Below, piece after piece: positions 1-11,866 of a DNA stretch of 64,000 bases. The stretch is taken from assembly GCF_025118155.1 (NCBI RefSeq), contig NW_026251411.1, positions 334,988 through 398,987 on the forward strand, written 5' to 3'. The number at the start of each line of letters is the position of its first letter. Position 1 is the stretch's first letter. The notes below the pieces were generated by a model. The model was not told the origin of the DNA. It did not search any database and saw only the letters and a program-made list of their open reading frames with translations. A program made the translations under genes and the position numbers. The DNA is from Cokeromyces recurvatus. Taxonomy: Eukaryota > Mucoromycota > Mucoromycetes > Mucorales > Mucoraceae.

Positions 1-169
1 TTTCTTCATGTATAAAAGTCCTCAATAATTTCTATATTTTGTTTTGCAAATTTACTGCGTTTATTTCCTAATAATTCAAACCAAAAAAAAGAAAGGCTTG
101 CTTAAAAATTGTTCATATTTAACAATATGATTGCCAAAAACAAGAGAATCATTTGAAAGTTCGACAAAT

Positions 170-926
170 TTAAGCCTTGTTAGCAGCCTATTTTTTTTAT
201 TGAATAAATAAAGAATATCAGTCAATTTTTTTTTCATTCCCGTTAAGATGATGTATTATTGTTAGTATACCTTTTGGAATCTGAATCTAGGAGGAGGAAG
301 ACGGTTGCGACGGTCGACAGCGGAACGAACACGAACAACACGAGCGTGGATAGCGCAAGAAACACAGTAATGAAGCTTGACATACAACTTGGGAATGGTG
401 TATTCCTCATAGACAGAGGCTTCTTGGAGATCACGGACGGCAGCAGCTTCAACCATGTTACGAATGGTGAAACGCTTGATGGCCTTATCCTTAGGACAAC
501 AACGGTAACAGTTGATGCAACGAACAAACTTGGTGTGACCGCGACCGTGCTTGTTACGTCCGTTATTTCTTCTCTTGCAAGTCTGTCATGGTAAAATGTT
601 ATACATGTGTATATATATATTTTTTTAAAGAAAAAAAAAAGTTAGTTATAAACAAGTATAGTAACAAAAAAAAGACAAAAAAAAAGAAGCCGAGAGATAG
701 AGGGAAAAGAAGGAAAAAAAAGGACAATTTTAATGCTGATGTATTCAATTTTAAATTATAAGACATCATCATCTCTATTTCACACACGCTCTACAAAATA
801 AATCCATCCATCGAATTATAATATCATATCCATTTATTAATACTGATTATCTATTGTCCTTTTCTCCTTTTCCCCTCTTCTACTTTTTTTTTCTTTCTTT
901 CTGTAAGCTATGATGCAACGTACCAT
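170..926 (-). CDS. RPS26: 40S ribosomal protein S26 (eS26), three exons
   Basis: Structural protein of the small ribosomal subunit, located near the mRNA exit site. Exons on the minus strand are 926-924, 582-271 and 187-170, giving 110 residues with no frame break. The body reads [11 protein letters not shown], then [29 protein letters not shown] and [18 protein letters not shown], which are eS26 signatures; the zinc-type cysteine pairs CINC and CVSC are present. Exon 1 is only the ATG, followed by donor GTACGT; the acceptor is CAG at 585-583. Intron 2 starts GTATAC and contains ACTAAC; the last exon encodes AANKA. The length is close to the roughly 115-119 residues of other fungal eS26. The gene is head-to-head with the THP3-like gene. 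The ATG-only exon is inferred from phase and splice consensus and not from a transcript. Confidence 0.95.
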
Positions 927-1348
927 ATTGATGAATGAACAAAGAAGTTGAGAGAAAGTTCTTTGATTGTATTGACATTTGTTACTTTTACGCTACTCTC
1001 GCTCTCTCCTTTGTCTCTGCTGGGGGGTGGGGTGGGGTGCGCTTTGTCACCTCTCTCATACGCCAGTGTTTAATCATTATTTTTAAATTACCGAATATCG
1101 ACTCGGAATTTAATATTAAAATAGAGGTAGTTGTCCGAGCGTTATACTGTATATCCAATATGATTGGCTTCTAAAAAAACTAAACAAAAAAAAAAAAAAA
1201 ATAAGGCATTTTAGGACATTGTGTGTTTTCTTTATTCTACAAAACAAAACAAAGAAATAAAAGTTTGATCAGTCCATTGTGCCTGATCTATAATTATACA
1301 TCAGCATAGCAACACTTTTTTTTCCTTAAGGGAGAAGCCTAAAAAAAA
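927..1348. promoter_or_regulatory. Shared upstream region of divergent RPS26 and THP3-like genes
   Basis: These 422 bases separate two divergent start codons. They hold pyrimidine-rich runs (CTCTCGCTCTCTCC near 1001), a G-rich patch around 1021-1040 and A-tracts near 1186 and 1341. An open frame at 935-1174 has no family resemblance. The region presumably carries both promoters, but I recognise no specific factor site. Confidence 0.5.
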
Positions 1349-1821
1349 ATGAATAAACAGCCACAATTTATTGTTGTTAATACAGGGAAAAAGAAAAGGG
1401 CAGTTATGCCTACACTATCATCAACTAGTAGTAATCAATTATCTGAAGAACAAGATAATTGGCCTCCTTCATTAAAGTAACATCTAAAACATGACCCTAA
1501 ATGGCGTTCTTGTGTGTTAATTATTATTATTATTATTGCATATATTAGAGAATACGTTGCTCATGCTTTTGAAAACTGTTTGCCTAATAATAAAAAAAAA
1601 CTGGAAAAGCAACTAAAGATGATTATTCAACAAGCAGAAAAAACAAATATGCTCAATGTTATTGATTGGAATGAACGCGATTTGCCTTTGTAAAGTGATA
1701 TAAGAATGTATATATACAAATATATTTCTTAGATATACATCTATGTATATTTTATTATCTTACTATTTAGAGCGTGTATTGATATTAAAAATCCTAATTC
1801 AAGTCAACTCTTTCATAAAAA

Positions 1822-1872
<51 letters not shown>

Positions 1873-3189
1873 AGCTTATCGAATTTTTTTTTCTTACTTT
1901 TATAATATGTATTTACTTGATGTTAATTTTAGGGCAGCCACAACCATTGTTTCAAAAATGGGTAATATCGAGTTAACACCTGCAGAAGAGAAGAAGAGAC
2001 AGTTAAGAGCTATGCGTTTTCAAGCAACTAAAATGGGGTCACCTACACCTATGGATATAGATAATGAATTAACGCCCTCTATGAATGATGTGATTGTTGG
2101 CACAAGTAACGCCTTAGAAAAACCTTATTTTAGACTGACCTCAGTAAATAATTTTATGATAAACAATGACTCTCTTTCTATACTTATTTTGTTCTCTTTC
2201 TCTCACTCTCCCTTTTTTTTTTCTTTTCGGTTAGGCAGTAGATCCTACGATAGTTCGCCCGTTAAAAGTATTAAAAAAAGCATTTAAAATGCTTCGAAGA
2301 AAATGGAAAGAGGAAAGTAATTATTCATATATTTGTGAACAATTTAAATCAATGAGACAAGATTTAACTGTAAGAAATAATAATAATAAAAAAAAAAGAA
2401 AAGGAAAGGAAAAAGAGAAAGAAGATATAAATAAGCAGTATACATAGGTACAGAGAATTCAAAACGAATTTACAGTCAGAGTTTATGAAACACATGCTAG
2501 AATAGCTTTGGAGAAAGGAGATATTGGAGAATATAATCAATGTCAAACACAATTAAAATATCTATATAAAAAGGATATTCCTGGTTGTGAAGATGAATTC
2601 TTGGCTTATCGTATTCTATATTTAATATTTTCACAAAATCAATCAGGTACACAATTTAGTAAAAGAAAAGAAAGCAACTCTTATACTGAATAATGGTAAT
2701 TTTTAGAAATAAACGCCATGTTGGAAGAGATGTGTGATATTGGATTAAATAATCATGCTGACTGTATTCAACATGCATTATTAGTGAGATCATGTTTAGC
2801 TAAAGGAGATTATCACAAGTTTTTTAGATTATATGAAGACGCGCCTAATATGAGTGGTTACTTGATGGATCAATTCGTTGAAAGAATAAGAATCGATGCT
2901 CTTATTGTTATGTGTAAAGCGTAAAGTAGAATAGAATAGATCCCACCTATGGCATGTATCTTCTTCTTCTAACTTCTTTATTTGATAATATAGTTATAAA
3001 ATGGGTCTTCCATTCTCTTTTATTTCAAAGGAATTATCATTTGACAGTATTAAGTTATTATTCAAGTTCTTTAAGGAACATGGTATTCATATTCAAAATA
3101 AGAATATACTGGATACCAAATCTGCTTTACCTATTTTACTAGCGCAGAGTAAAAATTACAATAAAATTGATATTAAGGGTCAAATTTAA
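1349..3189 (+). CDS. SAC3/GANP-domain protein, THP3/LENG8-like
   Basis: Member of the SAC3/GANP/THP3 family, whose members act in transcription-coupled mRNA processing and export. Seven exons join in frame to 407 residues: 1349-1476, 1549-1689, 1933-2143, 2235-2369, 2448-2646, 2707-2920 and 2994-3189. The N-terminal motif [16 protein letters not shown] matches the conserved start of the LENG8 core. This is followed by [28 protein letters not shown] and [19 protein letters not shown], then the SAC3 helical region with [28 protein letters not shown] and [16 protein letters not shown]. The protein is shorter than human LENG8 because the long low-complexity N-terminus is missing. Intron 2 contains a very long A-tract near 1830-1870. 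No frame break is seen. THP3 is the nearest yeast protein; orthology with LENG8 looks better in the core. Confidence 0.9.
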
Positions 3190-3428
3190 ACACTACTCTA
3201 TCCTGATATACCAACAGACTACAATGCATTTAATTTTCATTTCTTCATTAAAACAGTCACAATAAAAGAAACAGCGAGGTTATCTATTCCTTTTTTTTTT
3301 TTATATTCTTTTTTTCCTTTTCTACCCCTTTTTTTTTATTTTTTTTTTTTTCTTGTATATATTAATAGAGAAGAAAAAAAAAGGAACCTTTTGATTCTAT
3401 TTTTATATAAAACTTTGTATTATATAAT

Positions 3429-5274
3429 ATGACAACAACAATAAATGAAGAAGACAAGTCGACGTCTAATCTTAAGACGATAACTAAGAAAACAGAAGAA
3501 GTAACTACTTTACTAGATGAACCTATTTGTAAGTATTATTTTTTTTTTAAAAAAAAAAGAAAATATATAGATATTTGTATACAAATATAAATACATATAT
3601 GTATACATGTGTATGTATTTTACTCAACACATGGGGGAGAAAGATAAAGAAATAAGATCGGAGTATGTTTACGAATAAGGTGACTTTAGTAACTTTTTTT
3701 TTTTTTTTTCTTCCCGGTATTAGTTCATCCTCATACGTTAACGGCTTTAGTTGTCTTGCTGGCCTTAATGTTTTATGCAGCAACAAGATCCAATTATGAA
3801 AATACAGCAGATAATATTAAGTTAGGAATCGTTGCTGCTATTGCTTGTTTTGTCTTTATTGGCATGCTTCAATTCCCTAACGGCCCTTTTGTTCGTCCTA
3901 GTAAACCTATTTGGAGAGCTGTACTTAGTTTAAGTGTACTTTATCAACTATTCTTGGTCTTTTTATTATTTTTGGTAAGATTTATTTATTCTTTCTTTTC
4001 CTTCCTTCTCTCTTACCGCTCTCCCTTTTTTTTTTCTTTTTTTTTTAAAAAATAGAATAAAGATGATGCTCGGTATTTTATGACATTTTTTGATTCAAAG
4101 TTAGGCATTGAATTACCAGAAAGATCATATGCTGATGCTTGTGAAGTAACATGGGATAATATTAAGGTATAATGAATGACAATGTGATATACACATACAC
4201 ATGTATATATATCATGTAATATTAAAAGTAAAGAGGTCATTTGTTAAGAATGGTATGGATATATTCGTAGTTGCACATACATTAGGTTGGTTTGGCAAAG
4301 CTTTGATTCTTAGAGATTATTATTTTTGCTGGATTATTTCAATTGCTTTCGAATTATGCGAATATTCTTTAGAGCATCAATTAAATAATTTTGCTGAATG
4401 TTGGTGGGATCATGTAAATGAAATAGGCTTTATAATCCTATTTAAAATTGGTATATAAAATTAACTCAATTATGCTTATTTTGTAGTGGATTCTTGATGT
4501 ATTAATTTGCAATTGGCTTGGTATTTATATTGGTATGAAATTCTGTCAATATTTCTCGGTCAAGGTAAATGAATGTCTACTATGTCATATATATATATAT
4601 ATTTTTTTTAGCCGCCTATATTTATATTCGTTTATAGCAATATTCTTGGGTTGGTTTTAGACAAATAAAGACACTTCGAGGTAAAGCAAAGCGAGCTGTG
4701 CAACAATTTATTCCAAGAGAATGGACAAGATATGAATGGAAGACGACAAGTTCACCAAAAATTATTTTGGTACAGTTCTCTTATTAATTATTGTAAGTAT
4801 TAGTTTTTCTGAAGATATATATGTATATGTATATATAAAGGGAGAGGGAGAGAAAGAGAGGATGGTCATGTTATTTACTATTATTTTTAGTTCTTACAAT
4901 GTGAGTTGAATTGTTTCTATCTTAAATATCTTTTATGGGTTCCTCCTGAACATCCTTTAAACACGTATCGTTTAATTCTCTTGTTTTTGTTTGCTTTACC
5001 TGGTGCAAGAGAAGCTTATCAATATATTTCAGATAGCAATACGCAACGAATGGGAGCACATGCTTGGTTATTAATCTTTAACATTATGACAGAAACATTA
5101 ATTTGTTTAAAATTCTCGGAAAATGAATTTCATCAACCTGCTCCTATAGTCGTTAAAATGGGCTGGTCAATCGCGTTTGCTATCTTGTTTATTATCTTCC
5201 CTTTGTGGAGATTTGTCATTCATCCAGTGAAGAAGATTGAAGGCGAACAAATTATTAGTAAAAAGGACGTGTAA
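3429..5274 (+). CDS. Phosphatidylserine synthase, base-exchange (PTDSS1/2) type
   Basis: Integral ER-membrane enzyme that exchanges the head group of phosphatidylcholine or phosphatidylethanolamine for serine. This is the animal/plant mechanism, distinct from the CDP-DAG-dependent Cho1 of yeast. Exons are 3429-3528, 3724-3974, 4056-4166, 4249-4413, 4487-4564, 4638-4769 (or to 4792) and 4891-5274. Family motifs in order: [32 protein letters not shown] then [77 protein letters not shown]. Several hydrophobic segments are visible and the tail ends in KKDV. At the sixth donor two readings exist. GTACAG at 4770 keeps frame (406 residues) but shortens a membrane helix. GTAAGT at 4793 restores the helix only if one A is missing near 4760. 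I favour the second. The enzyme class is secure from many matching motifs. Confidence 0.93.
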
Positions 5275-5456
5275 CAAAAAGATTATTAAATAGTCAATTG
5301 ATTATATTTGACGATCTTTTAATGATAAATGATAATAAAATAAGAATGACAAAGAAACAACAACAAAACCAAAGCTATCACCCATGTACCCATAGAATGT
5401 ATTTACTCTCTTTTGTAAGGGCAAATAAAAGTTATACTTTTCAATATTAATAGAGG

Positions 5457-7251
5457 CTACTTTTGATTAAAGATACCGTTTAAGGTGGGTTCATAAATAC
5501 CAGATACGCCTTGACTAACGCATCTAAATAATGTAAACCCATTTTCAACTGCACGAATGATATTAGTTTGTTCATGATAAGTTCCTGTAGGTCCTATTAA
5601 TATATAATAGCATAAGAAAAGCGATTGCATACTATGTATGTATATATTTTATACCCCATGTCCAGCTTGGTTGAAGCATAATATCTATATTATGTGTACT
5701 AGCTTGACTAATAAAGCTTGGAAAGTTAAAATCAAAACAAATAGCGCCTCCAATTCTACCAAATTCTTCAGTATCAATATATTGAAGTACATTTGGACCA
5801 GCGGGTTGAGTTTCCTACATTATAAAAAAAATATATATATATATAAAAGGGAATGAATAAGGCTTGTATTATTTATACATAGTACAGTATATATTAGTAT
5901 ATATGTATACACATGTATTTACAATTCCAGGTACAGGATGCGCTTTATTGAAATCAAAGCCAATTTCACCTTGTTTTGTAATGAAAACCAACTTGTTTTG
6001 ATTTACTGTACCATAGCTAATACCCAAGTAGATTTGATAAGTTCGTGCTAAATCTTTTGCCTTTCCAATAAGTATTTTCTCTTCTTCTAAATCATTGACG
6101 AATGCTGTTAATTCAGACCATAAAACAAGTTTTGCACCAGACTACATATACATATATTATATGAAAAACAACACATATTATATTATGATTTACGACATTA
6201 CCTCTGCCAGCTCTCTTGTCATATTTAGCCATATATCTTGCTGTGTTTGTAATTGAGGAGAATCAGAACCACCGGGACCTACGACACAACCCACTTGTTC
6301 TGTCTTTGGAACATAATCAGGATAATTCACTTGATAAAATGAATTAGAATGAATATTAACACGAGCACCACCATAGACTAGGATAAGAGCCATCAGGATA
6401 CTAGATAAAACAGCCAAACGACGCCGTCCTGATGAAGGAATAGTCTCTTCTTCTTCTTCTTCCTCTTGGTCTTCATTCTTTTCTTCTTTTGTTGGAAATA
6501 TGAATTCAACCAAGATTGTTCCAAATAAAACCATTAAAAAATCTAAAAGAGATCGACCTCCAATGGAAGCAATTTGACCAAACTCGGGCCAGATGACTAA
6601 ACTAGTAGATAATGAAATAAAATCGCCCAAGGGCCCATAACGTGTCATGAGACACCAAATAGAGGTCCATAAACAAGGAAAGAATACAATACGTATAAGG
6701 TGTGCTCTTTTATGTCCTTGATATCTTTGAATAGTAAATTTTTCAGCAAACAGGGCAACTACCAAGAGTAAATGAATAGCAAAGGAGCACACTATGAAAT
6801 ATATATATAGATAGATGGTTTATTATTATTACTAATAACACCTATATATCCTGCTTTATAAAAAGTACATACAAATAACTACCCAAAATAAAGGGAATCG
6901 GGGCCCCTTATCATTAATTGAAACAGTATTAAAGTTGCCTAAATAACCAAGACTAAATCCAATACTACTGACAAGGTAAGTAAAAAAAATGGTTTGATAG
7001 TCTTGTTGATTACGATTGTAAGATAAGATGGTTGGAATATATAACCAAGTAAATAAAGGAATAGTTTGATAACCAAATCCAAATGTACTTTTTTTTTTAT
7101 ATATTATAAAGAAGAGAGAGAGAGTGAGAGAGATTATTAATATTATTTATATATTTAACTTCAAGTAATAATAACTATACGTGGTGATGAATAAAGGTAG
7201 AAGAAGCCAATGCTTAGTTAATATTGATTGAATACGCTCCTTTATGTCCAT
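5457..7251 (-). CDS. Membrane nitrilase-superfamily protein, apolipoprotein N-acyltransferase-like
   Basis: Six exons, read downward: 7251-7181, 7087-6873, 6791-6202, 6141-5923, 5814-5655 and 5593-5457. They join without a break to 463 residues. The first half is multi-membrane-spanning (for example the stretch around LLLVVALFAEKF and SILMALILVYGGARV), with an acidic loop EDQEEEEEEE between segments. The second half is a carbon-nitrogen hydrolase domain: Glu in LVLWSELTAF, Lys in NKLVFITKQGEIGFDFNKAH, and the nucleophile Cys in GGAICFDFNFP, followed by MLQPSWTWG. This order (membrane domain plus Glu-Lys-Cys hydrolase) is the architecture of bacterial Lnt; eukaryotic relatives exist in fungi but their substrate is unclear to me. 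Role as an acyl or amide transferase is inference. The gene converges on the phosphatidylserine synthase and is divergent from MIC60. Confidence 0.85.
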
Positions 7252-8053
7252 GTGAATTTACTTGAAACGAAAATAAAAAGGAAATATGTATACAATCTTT
7301 TTTTTTTTTTTTTTTAAGAAATAATTTGTTGTATTCCCTTAGAAAAATGATCACAATTAGTTGAGATACATTTCTTGAGCTAAATGCTCCTATTACTAGA
7401 TTTTCATCAAAATTGAAACCCCTTTAAATCGAATGAAACATCGAGCCTTGAATAGTAATATAGTAGTTTGTTAAAGTCGTCTAAAGCCTGCTAAACTCTT
7501 ACAATAGTTTCCACTAGCATGTTTTATTCTAACAACCTTCAGCAATATATTGAATTGCATAATTGCATACTTGGGTTAAGATATGTTTAATACAATTGAA
7601 AATCTCTTTTACAGACTGATTATCATCACTTGTTTTATAATGAGTATTCAACCTTCTTGATATTATTCATCTTGAAGCAGGAATGATACTCATTTGAATA
7701 GCTTGACGTCATACCCCCACAAAGTAGCGGTTATTCAAATAGCCCACCCCTCCTACTTTAAAACCAAAAATTATTGTCTACAAAAAAAAAAATATAGAAA
7801 TATACATATTTGATTATCTTTAATTATAATAAGCACCCAACTCAATCGCTTTCAGATCAAATCCTCTAATTTATTTATTTTTCCCTTGGAAAAAAAAAAA
7901 AAAAAAAGTAAATAGCCCCTCTGTTTTTTTTTGATTTTATTATATAATTAGTAGTATTGAAAAGTGGTAAATGAAGATAATGAAGATCTTATTCTATAAA
8001 GCTATTAACTAATAAATAAATAGTAACTTATTTATTTATTATAAAATTACGAC
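7252..8053. other. Intergenic region between Lnt-like gene and MIC60
   Basis: About 800 bases between two divergent genes with no supported coding sequence. It has a long T-tract near 7298-7315, A-tracts near 7780 and 7890, and a perfect eight-base CRE/ATF palindrome at 7704-7711. Both promoters must lie here. Confidence 0.5.
7704..7711. promoter_or_regulatory. CRE/ATF-type palindrome TGACGTCA
   Basis: Perfect TGACGTCA between the divergent Lnt-like gene and MIC60. bZIP factors of the ATF/CREB class bind this palindrome in fungi. It lies about 340 bases from the MIC60 start and 450 from the other start, so assignment to either gene is open, and chance occurrence cannot be excluded. Confidence 0.35.
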
Positions 8054-9952
8054 ATGTTGAGAGCATCCAAGTTATATAATAATGGAGCTGTTCGTTCGGG
8101 GTTAAAAATCAGTCATAATCAACGTCTTGGAGTTAAGGTATTTAAGGTGAAAAAAAAAAAAAAGCATACCATTTCCTCCATGATCGTTATTATTAATTTT
8201 TTTTTATTTTTTCCTGTCATTAGCATTGTGAAAGCACATTGGCAGAGGAACCAAAAAAGCCTTCTAGATCTCTATTTACAAAGTTTCTCGGTTTAACATT
8301 TGTTTTAGGAGCCTCTTATGGAGGAGCAGCGTATTATGCTTTACATGAACCAGCTTTCCATAAACATTTCAGACATTATGTACCTGGCGGAGAACAGACA
8401 TTACGATTCCTGGAAGATCTTCAAAACAACAACGATACTTTTCTTCAAAAAGCAACCAACTTAAAGGAACAAGCCAAATCATACAGTACAAAGATTCAGC
8501 AATCATCTCAGGATGCAATGGATTACGCAGCTGAAGCTTACCAAACCCTAACAGGTCCTAAATTACCTGATAACAACAAAATTCAGACATTTACAAAAAA
8601 AGAACAAGATGTATCAATCTCGGTTCCTGTCACTCCTAAGCCAACTACAAATAGTACACTTCAACTATCAACAGATAAAGCGGCTCAACCTGCTATTGTG
8701 AATGTAGCTATCGAGAAGCCTGAACCTATTATTGTCAAACAAGTTGCATCAGATAATCCATATGTTCGTGAACTTTCTCAACTTGTGACCGAACTTGCTA
8801 CTATTTTGAATGAGACAGGCCTTTCTGGATTAGGTCGCACTATTATTCGAGATGCTGAAGAGGCACTCGAGAAATTGAATGATCGAATTCAAACTCTCAA
8901 TAACGACCAAACTGCAATCCTTCAATCTCTTCAATCTCTTCGTTCTCAAGGCGATAAGCTCGAAGGGTCACTTGAGCGATTTCATATACAAGCCAAACAA
9001 GACCTTGAACTGACTCAGATAGAATCAGCTGCCAAGATTGTAGCCCGTGAAGCTCAATTGAAGAACGCATTTGAACAGACACGTGCAGAAATGGAAACTT
9101 CTTTTGCTCAACAGTTGGCGGCTGATTTAGAGCCCAACAGAAGCAGTTAGAGCGCAATCGACAAGAGGCTCTTAAGCAACAAAGTGAGGAATTACAACGC
9201 CGATTTGTTAAAGAGGTCAAGTTATTGGTTGAGCAAGAAAGAGCAGGTCGACTGGCTAAGCTGGACGTGATTGATAAACGATTCAAGGCACTAGAAAAAT
9301 ATGCTCTTCAAAATGCTCAACAATTGGATGCATCACGTCAACGCCACGTCATTCATGTCGCCTTAGATGCTCTTTGGAATATACTGGAGCAATCACCTCA
9401 TCAGCAATCTTTTAATGATGAATTACAAGCTTTAAACCATAATACAAAGGAAGATGCTCTTATTCAGACCGTTTTAAGTGTTGTTCCTGATTCTATCGCC
9501 AAGGAAGGTGTTAACACCATAAGTGAACTCTTTCATCGTTTTGAAATTGTTTCTAATGAAATTCGTCGAGTAGCGCTTGTGCCTGAAGATGGCGGATTTG
9601 GATCACATATTATCAGTTGGGTCATGTCCTTTTTGATGTTTAAGAAGGAAGGCTTGGTAGAAGGGGATGATATAGAATCGATTTTGGCACGTACAAATTA
9701 TTATTTGAAGAGGGATAATTTGGATTATGCTACGCGAGAAATGAATCAATTGACTGGCTGGCCAAAAGATTAGCCCAAGACTGGATTCAATCAGCTAGAC
9801 GTCATTTGGAAGTGAAACAAGCATTAGAGGTAAAAAAAATAAAATAAAAATTATAGTAAAAGGCATTATGTTTTTATGCTCATGGGTTTTTGATTTTTTT
9901 TTTTTAGGTTGCGGAAACAGAGGCTGTTTTATTAAGCCTTTTAGAAGCTTGA
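8054..9952 (+). CDS. MIC60: MICOS complex subunit MIC60 (mitofilin), two frame breaks
   Basis: Inner-mitochondrial-membrane protein that forms crista junctions and contacts with the outer membrane. Exons are 8054-8137, 8224-9829 and 9908-9952. The basic N-terminus (MLRASKLYNNGAVRSG) looks like a presequence and is followed by one membrane segment, FLGLTFVLGASYGGAAYY. Then come a long coiled-coil region (ELATILNETG to the Gln/Glu-rich part) and the C-terminal mitofilin domain, with ALDALWNIL, SELFHRFEIVSNEIRRVALVP and GWPK...RLAQDWIQSARRHLE. The frame breaks at about 9133 (one A apparently missing after TTAGA) and at about 9766 (one A missing in CCAAAAGA). Allowing for these, the length is 578 residues. 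Sequence on both sides of each break is well conserved, so sequencing error is likelier than decay. Family assignment rests on architecture plus the C-terminal domain. Confidence 0.9.
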
Positions 9953-10230
9953 AGACTTTATGATAAAAATCCCATCCCCCCTCCATATACAGACTTTGTT
10001 CATAAATAAAAAAAAAAGGAGATTAACAAAAAGAAAGTTATATTATGTAATCGTGATGCCTTTTTTTTCCCGCATTTTTCACTATTTTATTGGACGGTTG
10101 TTGAAGTATGATATAAGATTTATATAAGTTACTAAACATAAAGCAAAAGAAAAAGAAAAAAAAACTAAATCTATCAGTTTATTTTATTTTATTTTTCTTT
10201 TCTATATTCTAATTCTTCTCTGAATATACA

Positions 10231-11866
10231 ATGGTTAATTCATCTATACAGAAAATCAAACAAGGCATTGATGAGCGTATGAAAGGTGGTGTTACGATCA
10301 TCTATTAGGGGCCTCAGGTGATTTAGCGAAAAGAAGACATTTCCAGCTCTTTATGCTCTCTTCAATACCCACTTTATGCCTGAAAAGCTTCATATTGTCG
10401 GATATGCACGTACTAAAATGAGTCGTAAAGAATTTCATGAACGCATTAGTACCTCTTTGAAAAACGATGAGCACGAAGGTAATGAAAATATTAGTCAATT
10501 TTTGGATATCTGTCATTATGTGTCAGGTCAATATGATGAAGATGACTCCTTTAAGAACTTGGACAAGTTTGTGACGGATTTAGAGGAGAAAGCAGAGATG
10601 AAGAAGGAACAGAGAAATCGTATCTTTTATATGGCCTTGCCACCTGGTGTCTTTGTCGCAGTGCTACTGGCTTAGAAAGTTTGTATCATCAAATAAGGAT
10701 GCAATAACGTCCTTGGTTGTTGAAAAACCATTTGGTAAAGATTTGGAGTCTTCAAATTCCCTTTCTACTGAAATTGGAAAACTTTATGAACCAGAACAAG
10801 TATATCGTATTGATCATTATTTGGGGAAAGAATTGGCAAGAACTTGATGTATGTTCGTTTTGCAAATCGTATCTTTAGCTCTCTTTGGAATGCTTCTCAT
10901 ATTGATTCTGTACAGATTACAATGAAAGAAGCCATTAGTACTGAAGGTCGTGGTGGTTATTTTGATGAATATGGCATTATTCGTGATGTTATGCAAAATC
11001 GTAAGTAATAATAATAATAATAAATAATAAATGCATACATAAAAAAAAAAGAAAAGAAGAGAAAAGAGAAAAAAACCCCTCTTCCTAAACTAATTTAACG
11101 AAATTATATATGTATATAGACTTGTTACAATTGTTTTGTATGGTTGCTATGGAACGTCCTATTGCACGAGATGCAGAAGCCATTCGTGATGAAAAAGTAA
11201 AAGTCTTACGATGTGTAAAACCTGTTAAACTTGAAGACACTTTATTAGGTCAATATGTAAGTAACGGTAAAGTGCCCGGTTATCGAGAAGACGAGTCTGT
11301 CCCCGACGATAGTCTCACAGCCACTTTTGCTACCATGGTCCTCTGGATCGATAACGAACGTTGGGATAATGTCCCTTTTATCCTTAAAGCGGGTAAAGCA
11401 ATGGACAGCGGTAAAGCAGAAATTCGTATTCAGTTTAAAAATTACCTGGAAGTTTGTTTAATGATGTCCCTCGTAACGAACTTGTCTTCAGAGTCCAACC
11501 TGGGAGGCCATGTATATGAAATTTAACAACAAGGTACCTGGATTTTCCTATGATACTATGATCACTGAACTTGATTTGACATACAAGAATCGTTATAAAA
11601 ACTTGAATATACCTGAAGCTTATGAAAATATGATATTAGACGTTATGCGTGGAGATCATTCAACATTTGTACGTGACGACGAACTTAAAGCAGCATGGCG
11701 AATCTTTACACCTCTTTTACATCAAATTGAAGAGCAAAAGATAAAGCCTGAACCCTATCCATACGGAACACGTGGACCTAAAAAATTGGATGAATTTGTA
11801 AAAAGATATGGTGTTGAACGATTGGAACATGAAAACTATCAGTGGCCCTTACATCAACTTGATTAA
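10231..11866 (+). CDS. ZWF1: Glucose-6-phosphate 1-dehydrogenase with about seven frame breaks
   Basis: First enzyme of the oxidative pentose phosphate pathway, oxidising glucose 6-phosphate with NADP and supplying cytosolic NADPH. Exons are 10231-11000 and 11120-11866. Seen in order: LGASGDLAK (nucleotide-binding turn), [20 protein letters not shown], the active-site signature [15 protein letters not shown]-like and [43 protein letters not shown], and [16 protein letters not shown] near the end. Single bases appear to be missing near 10303, 10330, 10662, 10673, 10838, 11441 and 11503. Allowing for all seven gives exactly 508 codons including stop, the normal size of the enzyme. Segments between the breaks are highly conserved with no other nonsense change, which argues against a true pseudogene. 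Confidence 0.93.

Noticed and set aside
243..594. Open frames of 94 and 111 codons overlapping RPS26
   Set aside because: They are shadows of the conserved RPS26 exon in other frames.
935..1174. 79-codon plus-strand open frame
   Set aside because: It lies in the divergent promoter of RPS26, starts over the ATG-only exon region and has no recognisable protein features.
8897..9286. 129-codon antisense frame within MIC60
   Set aside because: It is antisense to a conserved coiled-coil region and its Leu/Ser/Arg-rich translation is a reverse-frame artefact.
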